DNA of 64,000 nucleotides from an uncultured Flavobacteriaceae bacterium (GCA_943787365.1 CALSMD010000001.1:496001-560000); one strand, 5' to 3'. Counted from the stretch's first letter, positions 52,800-61,997 are shown. The notes: generated from the sequence alone by a model not told the origin. Numbers and translations are program-made.

Positions 52800-54117
52800 T
52801 GCGTTCGATTGATAGTTTTAAAATTTTAGGGCTCTTTTCGGTTGCTAAAAAACGTTGGTCTGCACGCCTGCCAACAATCCAAACAACTGCATCGCCACTG
52901 TACATAACCAGGGCGTTTTCTTTATCAATTAAAGATAGTTTTTCATCTTTAAAATACTTGCTTAATTTCTTTTTACCGTTCATTCCAGAAGGGTGGAAAT
53001 AATCTCCAATTTTCCTGTGACTCAATCTTAAAGGGAATTCTAAGGATTCAAAATCCAAATATAAAACATCTTTAGAAGTTGCTTCCTTAAAAGGTGTAAT
53101 TTCTAGTTTTAAATCAAACGGTTGGTTTGGAATGGAAACGGTTGTTTCTGTGGCCTCAATCAAAATTGATGTTTCTGAGGATGCATTTAATGGACTTAAA
53201 ATTAATTGCGATCTATTCTTCAACAAACGATGGGTTGAGGAGGTGATCTGTTTTCCAGACTGCGCGTCTAAAAGAGCTGTAATTTGTGTCCAATCGGAAA
53301 AATTATACGTTTTTAACAACTGGTATAAATACGCTTTTGGATTGTTTAAAGATTGTAGTTGGTCTACACTATATACAATTTGATTTTCATTAATGGATTC
53401 AACCACCTTGTCCTCTATTTCTAACATATAATCGTCCAAAATGGATTGTGTATCCTTCAGATGATTTTGAGTCGTTTGAAAACTTTCAATAAAAGAAGGG
53501 TTCAAATCTTTCAGAAGAGGAATGATGGTATGACGTAAATTATTACGCAGATATTTAGTGCTTTTATTTGAGCGGTCCTCACGCCATGAAATCCCTTCTT
53601 GGGTTGCAAAATCATGAATCGCATCTCTCGAAAATTCTAACAACGGACGCACAATAGATCCATTGATTTCAGGAATACCTGTAAGCCCTTCCAAACCTGT
53701 GCCACGTGACAAATTAATCAGAACCGTTTCTAAATTATCATCGGCATGATGAGCGGTTAAAATATAATCAAATCCATATTGTTTTTGTAAGCTTTCAAAC
53801 CATTCATAGCGCAATTGACGTGCTGCCATTTGAATGGATTGCTTGCTGGTTTGCGCAAATGCTTCTGTCTCAAAATGAGTTGTGAAAATTTCTAAATCAT
53901 GAGTTTTTGAAAAGTCCTTAATAAACTGTTCATCGCCATCACTTTCATCGTCTCTTAGCTTAAAATTACAATGAGCCAACGAAATATTTAAGTCTGAACT
54001 TCTACATAAATCAGTCAACACCATACTGTCCAATCCCCCTGAAACAGCGAGCAATAAAGAGGTCTCTTTTAAAAAAGAAAACTGGGTTTGTAAAAGATGT
54101 TGAAAAGCTTTTAACAT
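52786..54117 (-). CDS. tilS: tRNA(Ile)-lysidine synthase
   Basis: Converts C34 of tRNA-Ile(CAU) to lysidine so that AUA codons are read; essential in most bacteria. 443 residues. The N-terminal PP-loop is AVSGGLDSMVL (Ser26 to Ser31), followed by HCNFKLRDDESDGDE and TAHHADDNLETVLINLSRGT, and the C-terminal domain (GDYFHPSGMNGKKKLSKYFKD, in parts). The ATG at 54117 is the only reasonable start. It lies 16 bases after the pabB stop. Confidence 0.94.
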   Translation of the reverse strand: MLKAFQHLLQTQFSFLKETSLLLAVSGGLDSMVLTDLCRSSDLNISLAHCNFKLRDDESDGDEQFIKDFSKTHDLEIFTTHFETEAFAQTSKQSIQMAARQLRYEWFESLQKQYGFDYILTAHHADDNLETVLINLSRGTGLEGLTGIPEINGSIVRPLLEFSRDAIHDFATQEGISWREDRSNKSTKYLRNNLRHTIIPLLKDLNPSFIESFQTTQNHLKDTQSILDDYMLEIEDKVVESINENQIVYSVDQLQSLNNPKAYLYQLLKTYNFSDWTQITALLDAQSGKQITSSTHRLLKNRSQLILSPLNASSETSILIEATETTVSIPNQPFDLKLEITPFKEATSKDVLYLDFESLEFPLRLSHRKIGDYFHPSGMNGKKKLSKYFKDEKLSLIDKENALVMYSGDAVVWIVGRRADQRFLATEKSPKILKLSIERNAYS

Positions 54118-54133
54118 GGGGCAAAACTACAAA

Positions 54134-55423
54134 TTAATTTTCCAAAACACTACGCATTGCTTTGGCTTTCACAAGACATTCTTCATACTCCTTTTCTGGA
54201 GTACTTTTTGAGGTGATGGCACTCCCGACAGAAAATGAAATATACGATTTAGAGGCATTATACAAGATACTTCGAATCACCACATTAAAATCAAAATCTC
54301 CTTCGGGGGTAAAGTATCCAACGGCACCAGAATACAAGCCCCTTTTAGTGTCTTCAAGAGCTTCAATAATTTTCATTGCCGAAATTTTTGGAGCCCCCGT
54401 CATGCTTCCCATGGGAAAAGTGGCAGCAATAATATCCACTGCTGAAATGTTAGGCAAAGCTTTCGCTTGAACCGTCGAAATCATGTGATGAACCTGTTTA
54501 AAGCTGTGTATTTGACAAAGTTCTGTCACGTTTACCGTTCCTTTTTGGGCGATTTTTGACAGGTCATTCCGTACTAAATCAACAATCATAATGTTTTCAC
54601 TGCGTTCTTTTGGGTCGCATTCTAAAGTCGTTTTTAAGTCCGCGTCCTCTTCTGGATGCTCAGACCGCTTGGTGGTGCCTTTTATGGGCTGAGAGATGAT
54701 TTCTAGCCCCACCTTTTTCAGATAGCGTTCTGGAGAAGATGAGAGTAAATACTTATCTCCATTCTTAAAAAAGGTTGCAAAGGGCGCTTGTGCAATTTCA
54801 TTCAGTTTAAAATAGGTTTCTAAAGGATTCATGTCGGCATGGGCATAAAATTCTTGACAAAAATTAGCTTCGTAAATATCGCCTCTGTGTATGTGAGACA
54901 ACATTGTACTTACTTTATTAATGTAGTATTTTTTTGAAATACGAGATTCAATGTGAATGTCATTTTTATGAGATGATTCGTTTTGTAGTGAAAACGCTTC
55001 AATCGATTTTAAATCGGCATCTACCTCATCGGAGACATAATTTAAATATTTAATTGTTAGCGAATTATCCTTAAATAAAAATAATTTTTTAGGTTGAAAA
55101 AAACAAAGGTCAGGAAAATCAAGCCCATCAAAATTTTGAGACTTTAGGGGTTCCGTATCATTTTTTAAATCATAAGACAGGTATCCAAAAATCCAATCGT
55201 TAGTAATCGATTGGTATTCTTTTAATTTTTTAAACCCATTGTCAGAATCGGTCTGAATGCTTGTAAAAGCATCTACTGCTAAGATACAATCATAGCTGCT
55301 ATGAGGTTGTAGATACTGGTTAGAATCCAGCCAAACAATGTCTTCAAATTGTTGAGCCCAAGCTAATAACTGAGTTTTAAATCCTTCTACCGAACGGAGT
55401 GTAATTTCTTTATGGTCTCGCAA
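54134..55423 (-). CDS. pabB: aminodeoxychorismate synthase component I (PabB-like)
   Basis: Chorismate-utilising enzyme of 429 residues, making 4-amino-4-deoxychorismate for folate, from chorismate with amine from a PabA-type subunit. Seen: [53 protein letters not shown] and the C-terminal [20 protein letters not shown]. Without its partners an anthranilate synthase role cannot be ruled out, but absence of the TrpE feedback segment favours PabB. Divergent from the DEAD-box gene; each has its own -7 box in the 93-base gap. Confidence 0.85.
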   Translation of the reverse strand: MRDHKEITLRSVEGFKTQLLAWAQQFEDIVWLDSNQYLQPHSSYDCILAVDAFTSIQTDSDNGFKKLKEYQSITNDWIFGYLSYDLKNDTEPLKSQNFDGLDFPDLCFFQPKKLFLFKDNSLTIKYLNYVSDEVDADLKSIEAFSLQNESSHKNDIHIESRISKKYYINKVSTMLSHIHRGDIYEANFCQEFYAHADMNPLETYFKLNEIAQAPFATFFKNGDKYLLSSSPERYLKKVGLEIISQPIKGTTKRSEHPEEDADLKTTLECDPKERSENIMIVDLVRNDLSKIAQKGTVNVTELCQIHSFKQVHHMISTVQAKALPNISAVDIIAATFPMGSMTGAPKISAMKIIEALEDTKRGLYSGAVGYFTPEGDFDFNVVIRSILYNASKSYISFSVGSAITSKSTPEKEYEECLVKAKAMRSVLEN

Positions 55424-55442
55424 TGACTGTTTATTTTCAATA

Positions 55443-55450
55443 CAAAGTTA
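55443..55450 (-). promoter_or_regulatory. -7 promoter box for pabB
   Basis: Minus strand TAACTTTG, exact TAnnTTTG match, 20 bases before the ATG at 55423. Confidence 0.5.
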
Positions 55451-55491
55451 ATCAGTTCTAAATAATAAATCGTCACTTTACAAGAATACCT

Positions 55492-55499
55492 TACCTTTG
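55492..55499 (+). promoter_or_regulatory. -7 promoter box for DEAD-box gene
   Basis: TACCTTTG, exact TAnnTTTG match, 18 bases before the ATG at 55517. Confidence 0.55.
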
Positions 55500-55516
55500 C
55501 CGCAAAATTAGTTCCA

Positions 55517-56869
55517 ATGTTATCTTTCGAAGACTTTAAATTGACCACTCCCTTAAGTAATGCGCTTCAGGATTTAGGATTTATTGAACCCACTCCTATT
55601 CAGGAGGCGGCCTTCAGTGTCATCTGTGCAGGAAAAGACGTGGTTGGGATTGCCCAAACAGGGACGGGTAAAACATTGGCTTACTCTTTGCCCCTAGTTA
55701 GAAACCTCACTTATTCAACTCAAGAGAACCCCCGTGTTTTGATTTTAGTCCCTACCAGAGAATTGGTGGTTCAGGTAGTGGACTCCTTAAATGATCTGAA
55801 TATTTATACGAATAATCGTGTTTTGGGCGTTTATGGAGGCACTAATATCAACACTCAAAAACAGCAGATAGCAGCCGGAATTGACATTCTTGTGGCCACT
55901 CCGGGGCGTTTGTATGATTTGGCGTTGAGTCGAGTACTACAACTTAAAAGCATTCAAAAACTGGTGATTGATGAAGTGGATGTCATGCTCGATTTGGGTT
56001 TCAGACACCAATTGATTAACATTTTTGACTTGCTTCCAGAACGTCGTCAGAATATTATGTTTTCGGCAACGATGACCACAGATGTGGATGCGTTGATTAC
56101 TGATTTCTTTATCAACCCTGAACGTATTTCAGTCGCACTTTCTGGAACACCTCTTGAGAATATCATGCAGTTTCGTTACGATGTTCCCAATTATTATACA
56201 AAGGTAAATTTGATTCGTTTCTTAATGAATGATCGGGATGTATTTTACCGCGTCCTTATTTTTGTATCTAACAAACGGATGGCAGACCGTCTGTTTGAAT
56301 CCCTTGAAGAAGTCTTTAATGACGATTGTTGTGTGATTCACTCCAATAAAACCCAGAATTACCGTTTGCGAAGTATTGAACAATTTAGAGAGGGTTTCAA
56401 TAGAATCTTGGTAGCAACAGATGTCATGGCACGTGGATTGGATATTGACGATGTATCGCATGTGATCAATTTTGATACTCCTGAGTATCCCGAAAATTAT
56501 ATGCACCGTATTGGTCGAACAGGACGTGCGAAACGAAAAGGAACGAGTATTCTGCTTTCAAAAGTTGATGAGACCGATTCTAAAGATGCCATTGAAGCTT
56601 TAATGCAAATGAACATTGAAACGTTAGACATTCCTGAGGTTGTCGAAATTTCAAAAGAACTCATTGAAGAAGAGCGTCCACAAATTAATGAGCCCTACAA
56701 TCCTCACAAACAAAGAGATGAGGATGCACCAGGACCCGCTTTCCACGATAAAAAAGAAAAAAATACAAAGGAAAATTTAGGAGGTTCTTATAAATTTATC
56801 ATTGCTAAGAAATACAAAAAACCACAAACAAGAGGCGATAAAAATTATAACAAACGGAATAAGAAATAA
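55517..56869 (+). CDS. DEAD-box RNA helicase with DEVD motif
   Basis: ATP-dependent RNA helicase of 450 residues for RNA unwinding in ribosome assembly or decay. Q motif PTPIQEAAF, Walker A AQTGTGKT (46-53), PTRELVVQV, motif II DEVD (residues 152-155, in place of DEAD), SAT (motif III), then ATDVMARGLDIDDV and HRIGRTGRA. The C-terminal tail (about 380-450) is basic and Asn/Lys rich, suited to RNA binding. I believe the DEVD form is common in one flavobacterial clade; it is not expected to abolish activity. Confidence 0.9.
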   Translation: MLSFEDFKLTTPLSNALQDLGFIEPTPIQEAAFSVICAGKDVVGIAQTGTGKTLAYSLPLVRNLTYSTQENPRVLILVPTRELVVQVVDSLNDLNIYTNNRVLGVYGGTNINTQKQQIAAGIDILVATPGRLYDLALSRVLQLKSIQKLVIDEVDVMLDLGFRHQLINIFDLLPERRQNIMFSATMTTDVDALITDFFINPERISVALSGTPLENIMQFRYDVPNYYTKVNLIRFLMNDRDVFYRVLIFVSNKRMADRLFESLEEVFNDDCCVIHSNKTQNYRLRSIEQFREGFNRILVATDVMARGLDIDDVSHVINFDTPEYPENYMHRIGRTGRAKRKGTSILLSKVDETDSKDAIEALMQMNIETLDIPEVVEISKELIEEERPQINEPYNPHKQRDEDAPGPAFHDKKEKNTKENLGGSYKFIIAKKYKKPQTRGDKNYNKRNKK

Positions 56870-56872
56870 GGG

Positions 56873-57424
56873 TTAAAGCAATGCTTGAAAATACACAACA
56901 TTGTAAACGCCCAGGAGTTTTTCTTTGGCACGTTTCAATCTCATTTTAATGGCACTTTCTCCAGCATTGTGAATTCCCATAAGGTCTTTAATACTTTTAA
57001 AATCTTGATATTTTGATATTAAAATTTCTTTATCCTCAAAAGGAATTAATCCCAACGCTTCATTCAATTTTTCTACTTTCAGTAACTGACTAAGATCTTC
57101 ATCACTTGCCTGTGCAATAACCTCATCACACATTTGTTCAATGTTTGATGCATTTTTTTCAAACTTCTTAAACTTATTTCGATGGTAATAATTCACACAA
57201 TGATTGTAAGTAAAAGAATACAACCAAGTTGAAAATTTAGAAGCGCCCCTAAAACTGTGAATTTTAACCAATAATTTTAGAAAAATATCTTGACATATAT
57301 CTTCCGCTTCTTGATTGTTTTTTGAAAAACTCAAGCATTTATCAAATACCATTAAAACATAGCGTTCGTACAGAACCTTAAAAAGCAAGGGATCTTGCGA
57401 GCTTACTATTAGCTCTACTAACAC
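56873..57424 (-). CDS. ECF-type RNA polymerase sigma factor
   Basis: A 183-residue sigma-70 family factor with region 2 (EDICQDIFLKLLVKIHSF, FSTWLYSFTYNHCVNYYHR) and a region 4 helix-turn-helix (IHNAGESAIKMRLKRAKEKL). Extracytoplasmic-function factors respond to envelope or stress signals; no anti-sigma gene is adjacent. The start codon as read is GTG at 57424; an ATG at 57428 lies in another frame, and one base fewer would give a longer N terminus MSLVELIV, so the start is uncertain. It converges on the DEAD-box gene. Confidence 0.85.
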   Translation of the reverse strand: MLVELIVSSQDPLLFKVLYERYVLMVFDKCLSFSKNNQEAEDICQDIFLKLLVKIHSFRGASKFSTWLYSFTYNHCVNYYHRNKFKKFEKNASNIEQMCDEVIAQASDEDLSQLLKVEKLNEALGLIPFEDKEILISKYQDFKSIKDLMGIHNAGESAIKMRLKRAKEKLLGVYNVVYFQALL

Positions 57425-57635
57425 TCATCTGTTAGTTTGTATGGTAAATAAGAATCATTCAAAGTTAGATTTGTGTATTATCATTGATGCCTTAAAAATG
57501 TCATCAATCTGTTATTTATAATTTTGTTTAACTATTTCATAAAAAGATTAGTCAAAATACTACTAATCAAGTAGTTAAATGTAGTGAAAATTAATTACTA
57601 TAAGGCCTTGAAACTATAAATATTAAAATAAATGC

Positions 57636-57665
57636 AAAAAAAAAGCCCTCCAATATGGAGAGCTT
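57636..57665 (-). terminator. terminator of lpd copy 2
   Basis: On the minus strand AAGCTCTCC (57657-57665), loop ATATT, GGAGGGCTT (57643-57651, one G-U pair), followed by seven or more U. Confidence 0.8.
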
Positions 57666-57685
57666 ATAATACATTAGGATTGACT

Positions 57686-59086
57686 TTATATATGCAAGGC
57701 GCGGTCTTCTGTCGCAGCAAGGGCTGCTTCTTTGATGGCTTCTGCAAATGTTGGGTGTGCGTGTGACATTCTAGAGATATCCTCGGCAGAGGCTCTAAAT
57801 TCCATGGCCACAACGGCTTCCGCAATTAAATCGGCACAACGGGCACCAATCATGTGAACTCCTAAAACTTCGTCCGTAGTTTGATCGGCTAAAATTTTAA
57901 CAAATCCATCTAAATCCATACTCGCGCGGCTACGTCCCAATGCACGCATTGGAAATTGCCCTGTTTTATAGGCGATGCCTTGCTCCTTCAATTGTTCTTC
58001 GGTTTTACCAACAGAAGCAACTTCTGGCCATGTGTAAACGACCCCAGGAATTAAGTTATAATCAATGTGTGGTTTTTGACCTGCAATAGTCTCTGCTACA
58101 AACACCCCTTCTTCTTCCGCTTTGTGCGCTAACATGGCTCCTTTGACCACATCGCCAATCGCATAAATATTAGAAGCAGACGTTTGTAAGTGTCCGTTTA
58201 CTTCTACCTGTCCACGATCGGTGAGCTTCACCCCTGCAGATGCTGCATTTAAACCTGCCGTAAATGGGCTTCTTCCCACAGATACCAAACAATAGTCGCC
58301 TTTAAATTCTACCAGCTCCCCTTTTTTGTTTTCTGCTTTTACAGTCACTTCAGTTCCGTTACGCTCAACTTGCGTTACTTTGTGAGAAACATTAATATTA
58401 AATTTTTGTTTTCTGAACACTTTATTTAATTCTTTGGACAGTCCAGCATCCATGGTTGGGATGATGCGATCCATATATTCAATGACCGTCACGTCTGATC
58501 CAAGACGTTTATAAACTTGTCCAAGTTCCAATCCAATCACACCACCACCAATAATGATTAAGTGTTTTGGGATTTCTTTTAATTTTAATGCTTCTGTAGA
58601 GGTTATGATGCGTTCTTTGTCGACCGTTGCAAATGGCAAAGTCGTTGGCTTACTTCCTGTTGCAATGATGCTGTATTTCGCTTCGATTTCTTCATTGGTA
58701 TCTCCACTAATAGTGATATGAGTCGCATCTTTAAAAGCACCCATTCCATGATAGACATCAATTTTATTTTTGGTCATTAGAAAATCAATTCCCCCCGTAG
58801 TTTGATCAACAACTGCTTGTTTTCGACCAATCATTTTTTCGAGGTTGACTTTGATCTCACCCGGAATTTCAATGCCGTGTGCTTCAAAATGCTTTACTGC
58901 ATCTTCGTAATGGTGCGAAGAATCCAACAATGCTTTACTTGGAATACACCCTACATTTAAACAAGTGCCTCCCAAAGTTGCATATTTTTCAATAATCGCA
59001 GTTTTCATTCCTAACTGTGCACAACGAATGGCAGCGACATAGCCGCCGGGCCCAGATCCTATGATAGCAACATCATATGATTTCAT
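57686..59086 (-). CDS. lpdA: dihydrolipoyl dehydrogenase (E3), copy 2
   Basis: The second lipoamide dehydrogenase in the window, 466 residues. FAD site GSGPGGYVAAIR, redox pair GGTCLNVGC (Cys42, Cys47), NAD site GGGVIGLELGQVY, and HAHPTFAEA with the catalytic His-Glu pair. Its sequence is closer to the classical PDH/OGDH-type E3 than copy 1, so they probably serve different complexes. It stands alone, followed by a terminator. Confidence 0.93.
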   Translation of the reverse strand: MKSYDVAIIGSGPGGYVAAIRCAQLGMKTAIIEKYATLGGTCLNVGCIPSKALLDSSHHYEDAVKHFEAHGIEIPGEIKVNLEKMIGRKQAVVDQTTGGIDFLMTKNKIDVYHGMGAFKDATHITISGDTNEEIEAKYSIIATGSKPTTLPFATVDKERIITSTEALKLKEIPKHLIIIGGGVIGLELGQVYKRLGSDVTVIEYMDRIIPTMDAGLSKELNKVFRKQKFNINVSHKVTQVERNGTEVTVKAENKKGELVEFKGDYCLVSVGRSPFTAGLNAASAGVKLTDRGQVEVNGHLQTSASNIYAIGDVVKGAMLAHKAEEEGVFVAETIAGQKPHIDYNLIPGVVYTWPEVASVGKTEEQLKEQGIAYKTGQFPMRALGRSRASMDLDGFVKILADQTTDEVLGVHMIGARCADLIAEAVVAMEFRASAEDISRMSHAHPTFAEAIKEAALAATEDRALHI

Positions 59087-59152
59087 AATTGTTTGTTTTT
59101 AAATTCTATACAAAAATACAAACATATATTCAATGGAAGAATAATTTGATGT

Positions 59153-59611
59153 TTAAATATTGACGGCTGTGGTATGTTTTACTTCAGAAATCACAAACAT
59201 ACTATTGTTACTGCCTATATGATCAATATTTGTGAGTTTACTCACCATAAATTCCCGAAAAGACTCCATGTCTTCTACGTGTACTTTAAGCAAATAATCA
59301 TAATCACCACTCAAGTGGTAAGCTTCCAAAACCTCGTCAATCGTGGCCACTTCTTTTTCAAATTGATGCACCAGTTCTTGAGAATGTTTTACCAGTTTAA
59401 TATGGCAAAAAGCGACAAATGCCTTGCCAACACTTTGCTTATTTAGCAAAGCAACATATTTATCAATGACCCCCGCTTTTTCAAGTTTTTTGATGCGCTC
59501 ATAAACAGCCGTCACGGACATGTCTAGCTTGGACGCCAATTCTTTATTGGTTTGTTTTGCGTCTTTCTGAAGAAAGTTCAATAATTGTGTATCTATGGAA
59601 TCTAATTTCAT
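59153..59611 (-). CDS. Lrp/AsnC-family transcriptional regulator
   Basis: A 152-residue feast/famine regulator: an N-terminal helix-turn-helix (about residues 18-45; KELASKLDMSVTAVYERIKK) and a C-terminal RAM ligand-binding domain (YHLSGDYDYLLKVHVEDME). Members bind amino acids and form octamers. It is divergent from the methionine gamma-lyase-like gene, 158 bases apart, which makes control of that gene by this regulator likely (inference). Confidence 0.9.
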   Translation of the reverse strand: MKLDSIDTQLLNFLQKDAKQTNKELASKLDMSVTAVYERIKKLEKAGVIDKYVALLNKQSVGKAFVAFCHIKLVKHSQELVHQFEKEVATIDEVLEAYHLSGDYDYLLKVHVEDMESFREFMVSKLTNIDHIGSNNSMFVISEVKHTTAVNI

Positions 59612-59645
59612 TTTGGATAAATTTCTGGTTAAAATTTGTTTACAT

Positions 59646-59653
59646 CAAAAATA
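59646..59653 (-). promoter_or_regulatory. -7 promoter box for lrp gene
   Basis: Minus strand TATTTTTG, exact TAnnTTTG match, 35 bases before the ATG at 59611, in the shared intergenic region. Confidence 0.5.
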
Positions 59654-59769
59654 TAAATTAATTATCTGTTTTTATGAACTAAATTAGATTTATTTATTGA
59701 AAATAAATAAAGTTGTTGTTTTTAATTCTAAAAAGGTTGAGATTTGAGAAAACTTTAAACTAACCAATC

Positions 59770-60972
59770 ATGGCTTTTAAACCCGCAGACAACATACAAG
59801 ACTTACAATATTTTGGAGAATTTGGAGGGGTCAATCCATCCATTTCAGATGCGACGACTTTTACCTTCGTCTCTGCAAAAACAATGTCGGACACTTTTGA
59901 AGGCAATACCGAAGGTTGTCATTTATATGCACGTCACACCACTCCTTCTAATCTATATTTAGGCGAAGCTCTCGCCGCTTTAGAAGGCACCGAAACCGCC
60001 AATGTCTTTGGATCTGGAATGGGTGCTATTACAGCAGTGCTTATGCAACTCTGTGGTGCAGGCGATCATGTCGTGTCCAGTCGTACGATCTATGGAGGGA
60101 CGTATGCGTTTCTAAAAAACTTTGCACCCAAACTAAACATTCAAACGAGTTTTGTGGACATTACCAAACTAGAGGTTGTGGAAGCGTCCATCACTCCACA
60201 AACCAAAGTCCTTTATTGCGAATCTGTAAGCAATCCCCTTTTGGAAGTGGCGGATATTAAAGGATTGGCAGCCCTTGCTAAAAAATACAATTTACAATTG
60301 GTAGTCGATAATACGTTTTCACCTTTATCTATTTCACCAAACGAATTGGGAGCGGATATTGTCATTCACAGTTTAACGAAGTTTATCAATGGTACATCTG
60401 ACACCATTGGTGGAGTCGTTTGTGGCACCCAAGAACTGGTTGACAGTTTGAGAAGTGTCATCGATGGCGCTGCGATGTTATTTGGATCTACAATGGACAG
60501 CCGTCCTGCATCTTCTATCTTAAAAAATCTTAGAACGCTTCATATTCGCATGAAACAACACAGTATGAATGCGCAGTATTTGGCTGAAAAGTTTCAGAGT
60601 GATGGCATCACAACGGTTTACCCCGGATTGGAGTCGCATCCGTCTCATAAAATTTATAAAGAGATGATGAATGCCGAATACGGATTTGGAGGCATGATGA
60701 CGATTGATGCTGGAAGTTTAGAGAAAGCCAATGCGCTCATGGAACTCATGCAAAAAGAAAACTTAGGATATTTGGCGGTGAGTTTAGGATTTTATAAAAC
60801 CTTGTTTAGTGCACCAGGAAGCTCTACTTCTTCGGAAATTCCAGAAGACGAACAAAAAGAAATGGGACTTGGTGAAGGCCTGATTCGTTTTTCTATTGGA
60901 TTGGATAACGATATTGAACGGACGTACCAACTGATGAAAGGCTGTATGAAAACGGTAGGGATTTTATCTTAA
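59770..60972 (+). CDS. PLP-dependent methionine gamma-lyase-like enzyme
   Basis: A 400-residue member of the Cys/Met PLP family, distinct from the copy at 44409. PLP Lys in VIHSLTKFINGTSDTIGG; VFGSGMGAITAVLMQLCGAG and YCESVSNPLLEVADI are as in methionine gamma-lyases and related O-acetylhomoserine enzymes. It would cleave methionine to methanethiol, 2-oxobutyrate and ammonia if a true lyase. It shares a regulatory gap with an Lrp-type regulator. The stop codon overlaps the convergent hydrolase gene by four bases. Confidence 0.85.
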   Translation: MAFKPADNIQDLQYFGEFGGVNPSISDATTFTFVSAKTMSDTFEGNTEGCHLYARHTTPSNLYLGEALAALEGTETANVFGSGMGAITAVLMQLCGAGDHVVSSRTIYGGTYAFLKNFAPKLNIQTSFVDITKLEVVEASITPQTKVLYCESVSNPLLEVADIKGLAALAKKYNLQLVVDNTFSPLSISPNELGADIVIHSLTKFINGTSDTIGGVVCGTQELVDSLRSVIDGAAMLFGSTMDSRPASSILKNLRTLHIRMKQHSMNAQYLAEKFQSDGITTVYPGLESHPSHKIYKEMMNAEYGFGGMMTIDAGSLEKANALMELMQKENLGYLAVSLGFYKTLFSAPGSSTSSEIPEDEQKEMGLGEGLIRFSIGLDNDIERTYQLMKGCMKTVGILS

Positions 60973-61232
60973 ATCCCTTTTATACGGGTCCAAAAAGCTT
61001 CAAAAGCGTCTTCACTCAGATCGGAGGCGTAAAATGGTGCGGCTTCCCAACGGTCGTCCGTTTTGGTAATGGTGAATTTAAAAATAGATGAGTTTGGATC
61101 GTTTTCATCCATCAATGGGTAGCGTAAATCTTTAAATAAAAAGGTGTCTGGTGAGTCGGTTTCGTTTAAGTTATAATAGCCTCCGCTAAACCACGCAAGG
61201 GTTTTTAAATCTTTGGGCATGCCTTCTATCAA
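60969..61232 (-). CDS. C-terminal part of a frameshifted YdjM-type membrane hydrolase
   Basis: 87 residues as read, but the same frame is open further upstream (ILNNILWYGIAETADAYYVG, then SILDTEATISKWHKLPKNHE). Together with the 61352 piece it gives the C-terminal soluble domain of the DUF457/YdjM-like hydrolase. This domain is Trp- and Tyr-rich (AWFSGGYYNL, FLFKDLRYPLMDEND). The ATG at 61232 is internal and not a real start. Confidence 0.65.
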   Translation of the reverse strand: MIEGMPKDLKTLAWFSGGYYNLNETDSPDTFLFKDLRYPLMDENDPNSSIFKFTITKTDDRWEAAPFYASDLSEDAFEAFWTRIKGI

Positions 61233-61351
61233 CTCATGGTTTTTAGGGAGTTTGTGCCATTTACTTATGGTGGCTTCTGTATCTAAAATCGAGTAAAACC
61301 CTACATAATAGGCATCGGCAGTTTCGGCAATGCCATACCATAAAATATTGT

Positions 61352-61990
61352 TTAATATGTGGGCTGGGTTTGAAAACGCACATAATCAATTTGTTGTTCT
61401 TCCAACGCCTGTTTATACACCCCATGCACGTGGTATTTATTCACTAGGGTCAACACCATGTACAGAGAACTGATCCCCAACCCTATCTTTAGAAACAAGC
61501 GGCGTTTGGCTGAAGTGCGTTTGAAACACATCATCACAATTAAGGCGATAAGAAAAGGGAGTGTGTATAGTGGATCGGCAACAGCGATGTTATTAAACGC
61601 GACTCTATAATCTGAAAAGGGCGCAAACAGTTGTGTGCCATAGGCGGTAAACGAATCTAAAATAGGGTGGGTAAAAATAGACGCGAAAAACAGCCACATC
61701 CATTCTTTTTGAGTGGTCATGCCATAGCGTTTCCCACGGTTGTAAACCCGAAACACGAACATTCCAAATCCAACGGCTGCCAGAATGGCAAAGAGAAACG
61801 AATGCATAAACCCTCGGTGGAACGCCATCGCATCAATTTCGTTGTTGAAAAGCCATTTTCCGACAAACACATCCAAATCGGGAATGGTGCCACCAATCGC
61901 TCCAAAAAGCAAGGCACGGTTGCCAATTTTCTTTCCGAGAACGGCTTCGCCACAAGCGGCACCTAATACAATTTGAGTGATTGAATCCAT
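61352..61990 (-). CDS. YdjM-type metal-dependent membrane hydrolase (DUF457), 5' part, frameshifted
   Basis: Integral membrane protein with three or four hydrophobic segments. Motifs: DSITQIVLGAACGEAVLG at the N terminus, GTIPDLDVFVG, HRGFMHSF, FASIFTHPILDSFT, all typical of the DUF457 family with metal-binding His/Asp. It stops at RFQTQPTY. Restoring one missing base at about 61359 gives QPTILNNILWYG and continues into the 60969 piece for a total of about 340 residues. The ATG at 61990 (MDSITQ) is preferred over 62008 because a -7 box sits at 61998-62005. Confidence 0.75.
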   Translation of the reverse strand: MDSITQIVLGAACGEAVLGKKIGNRALLFGAIGGTIPDLDVFVGKWLFNNEIDAMAFHRGFMHSFLFAILAAVGFGMFVFRVYNRGKRYGMTTQKEWMWLFFASIFTHPILDSFTAYGTQLFAPFSDYRVAFNNIAVADPLYTLPFLIALIVMMCFKRTSAKRRLFLKIGLGISSLYMVLTLVNKYHVHGVYKQALEEQQIDYVRFQTQPTY

Positions 61991-61997
61991 AGAGGCG

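Noticed and set aside
54122-54129. -7 box TAGTTTTG for tilS
   Set aside because: It matches TAnnTTTG but lies only five bases before the ATG and inside a likely pabB-tilS transcript; probably chance.
61667-61976. + strand frames of 99 and 63 aa
   Set aside because: They are shadows opposite the YdjM-type gene, which has conserved metal motifs.
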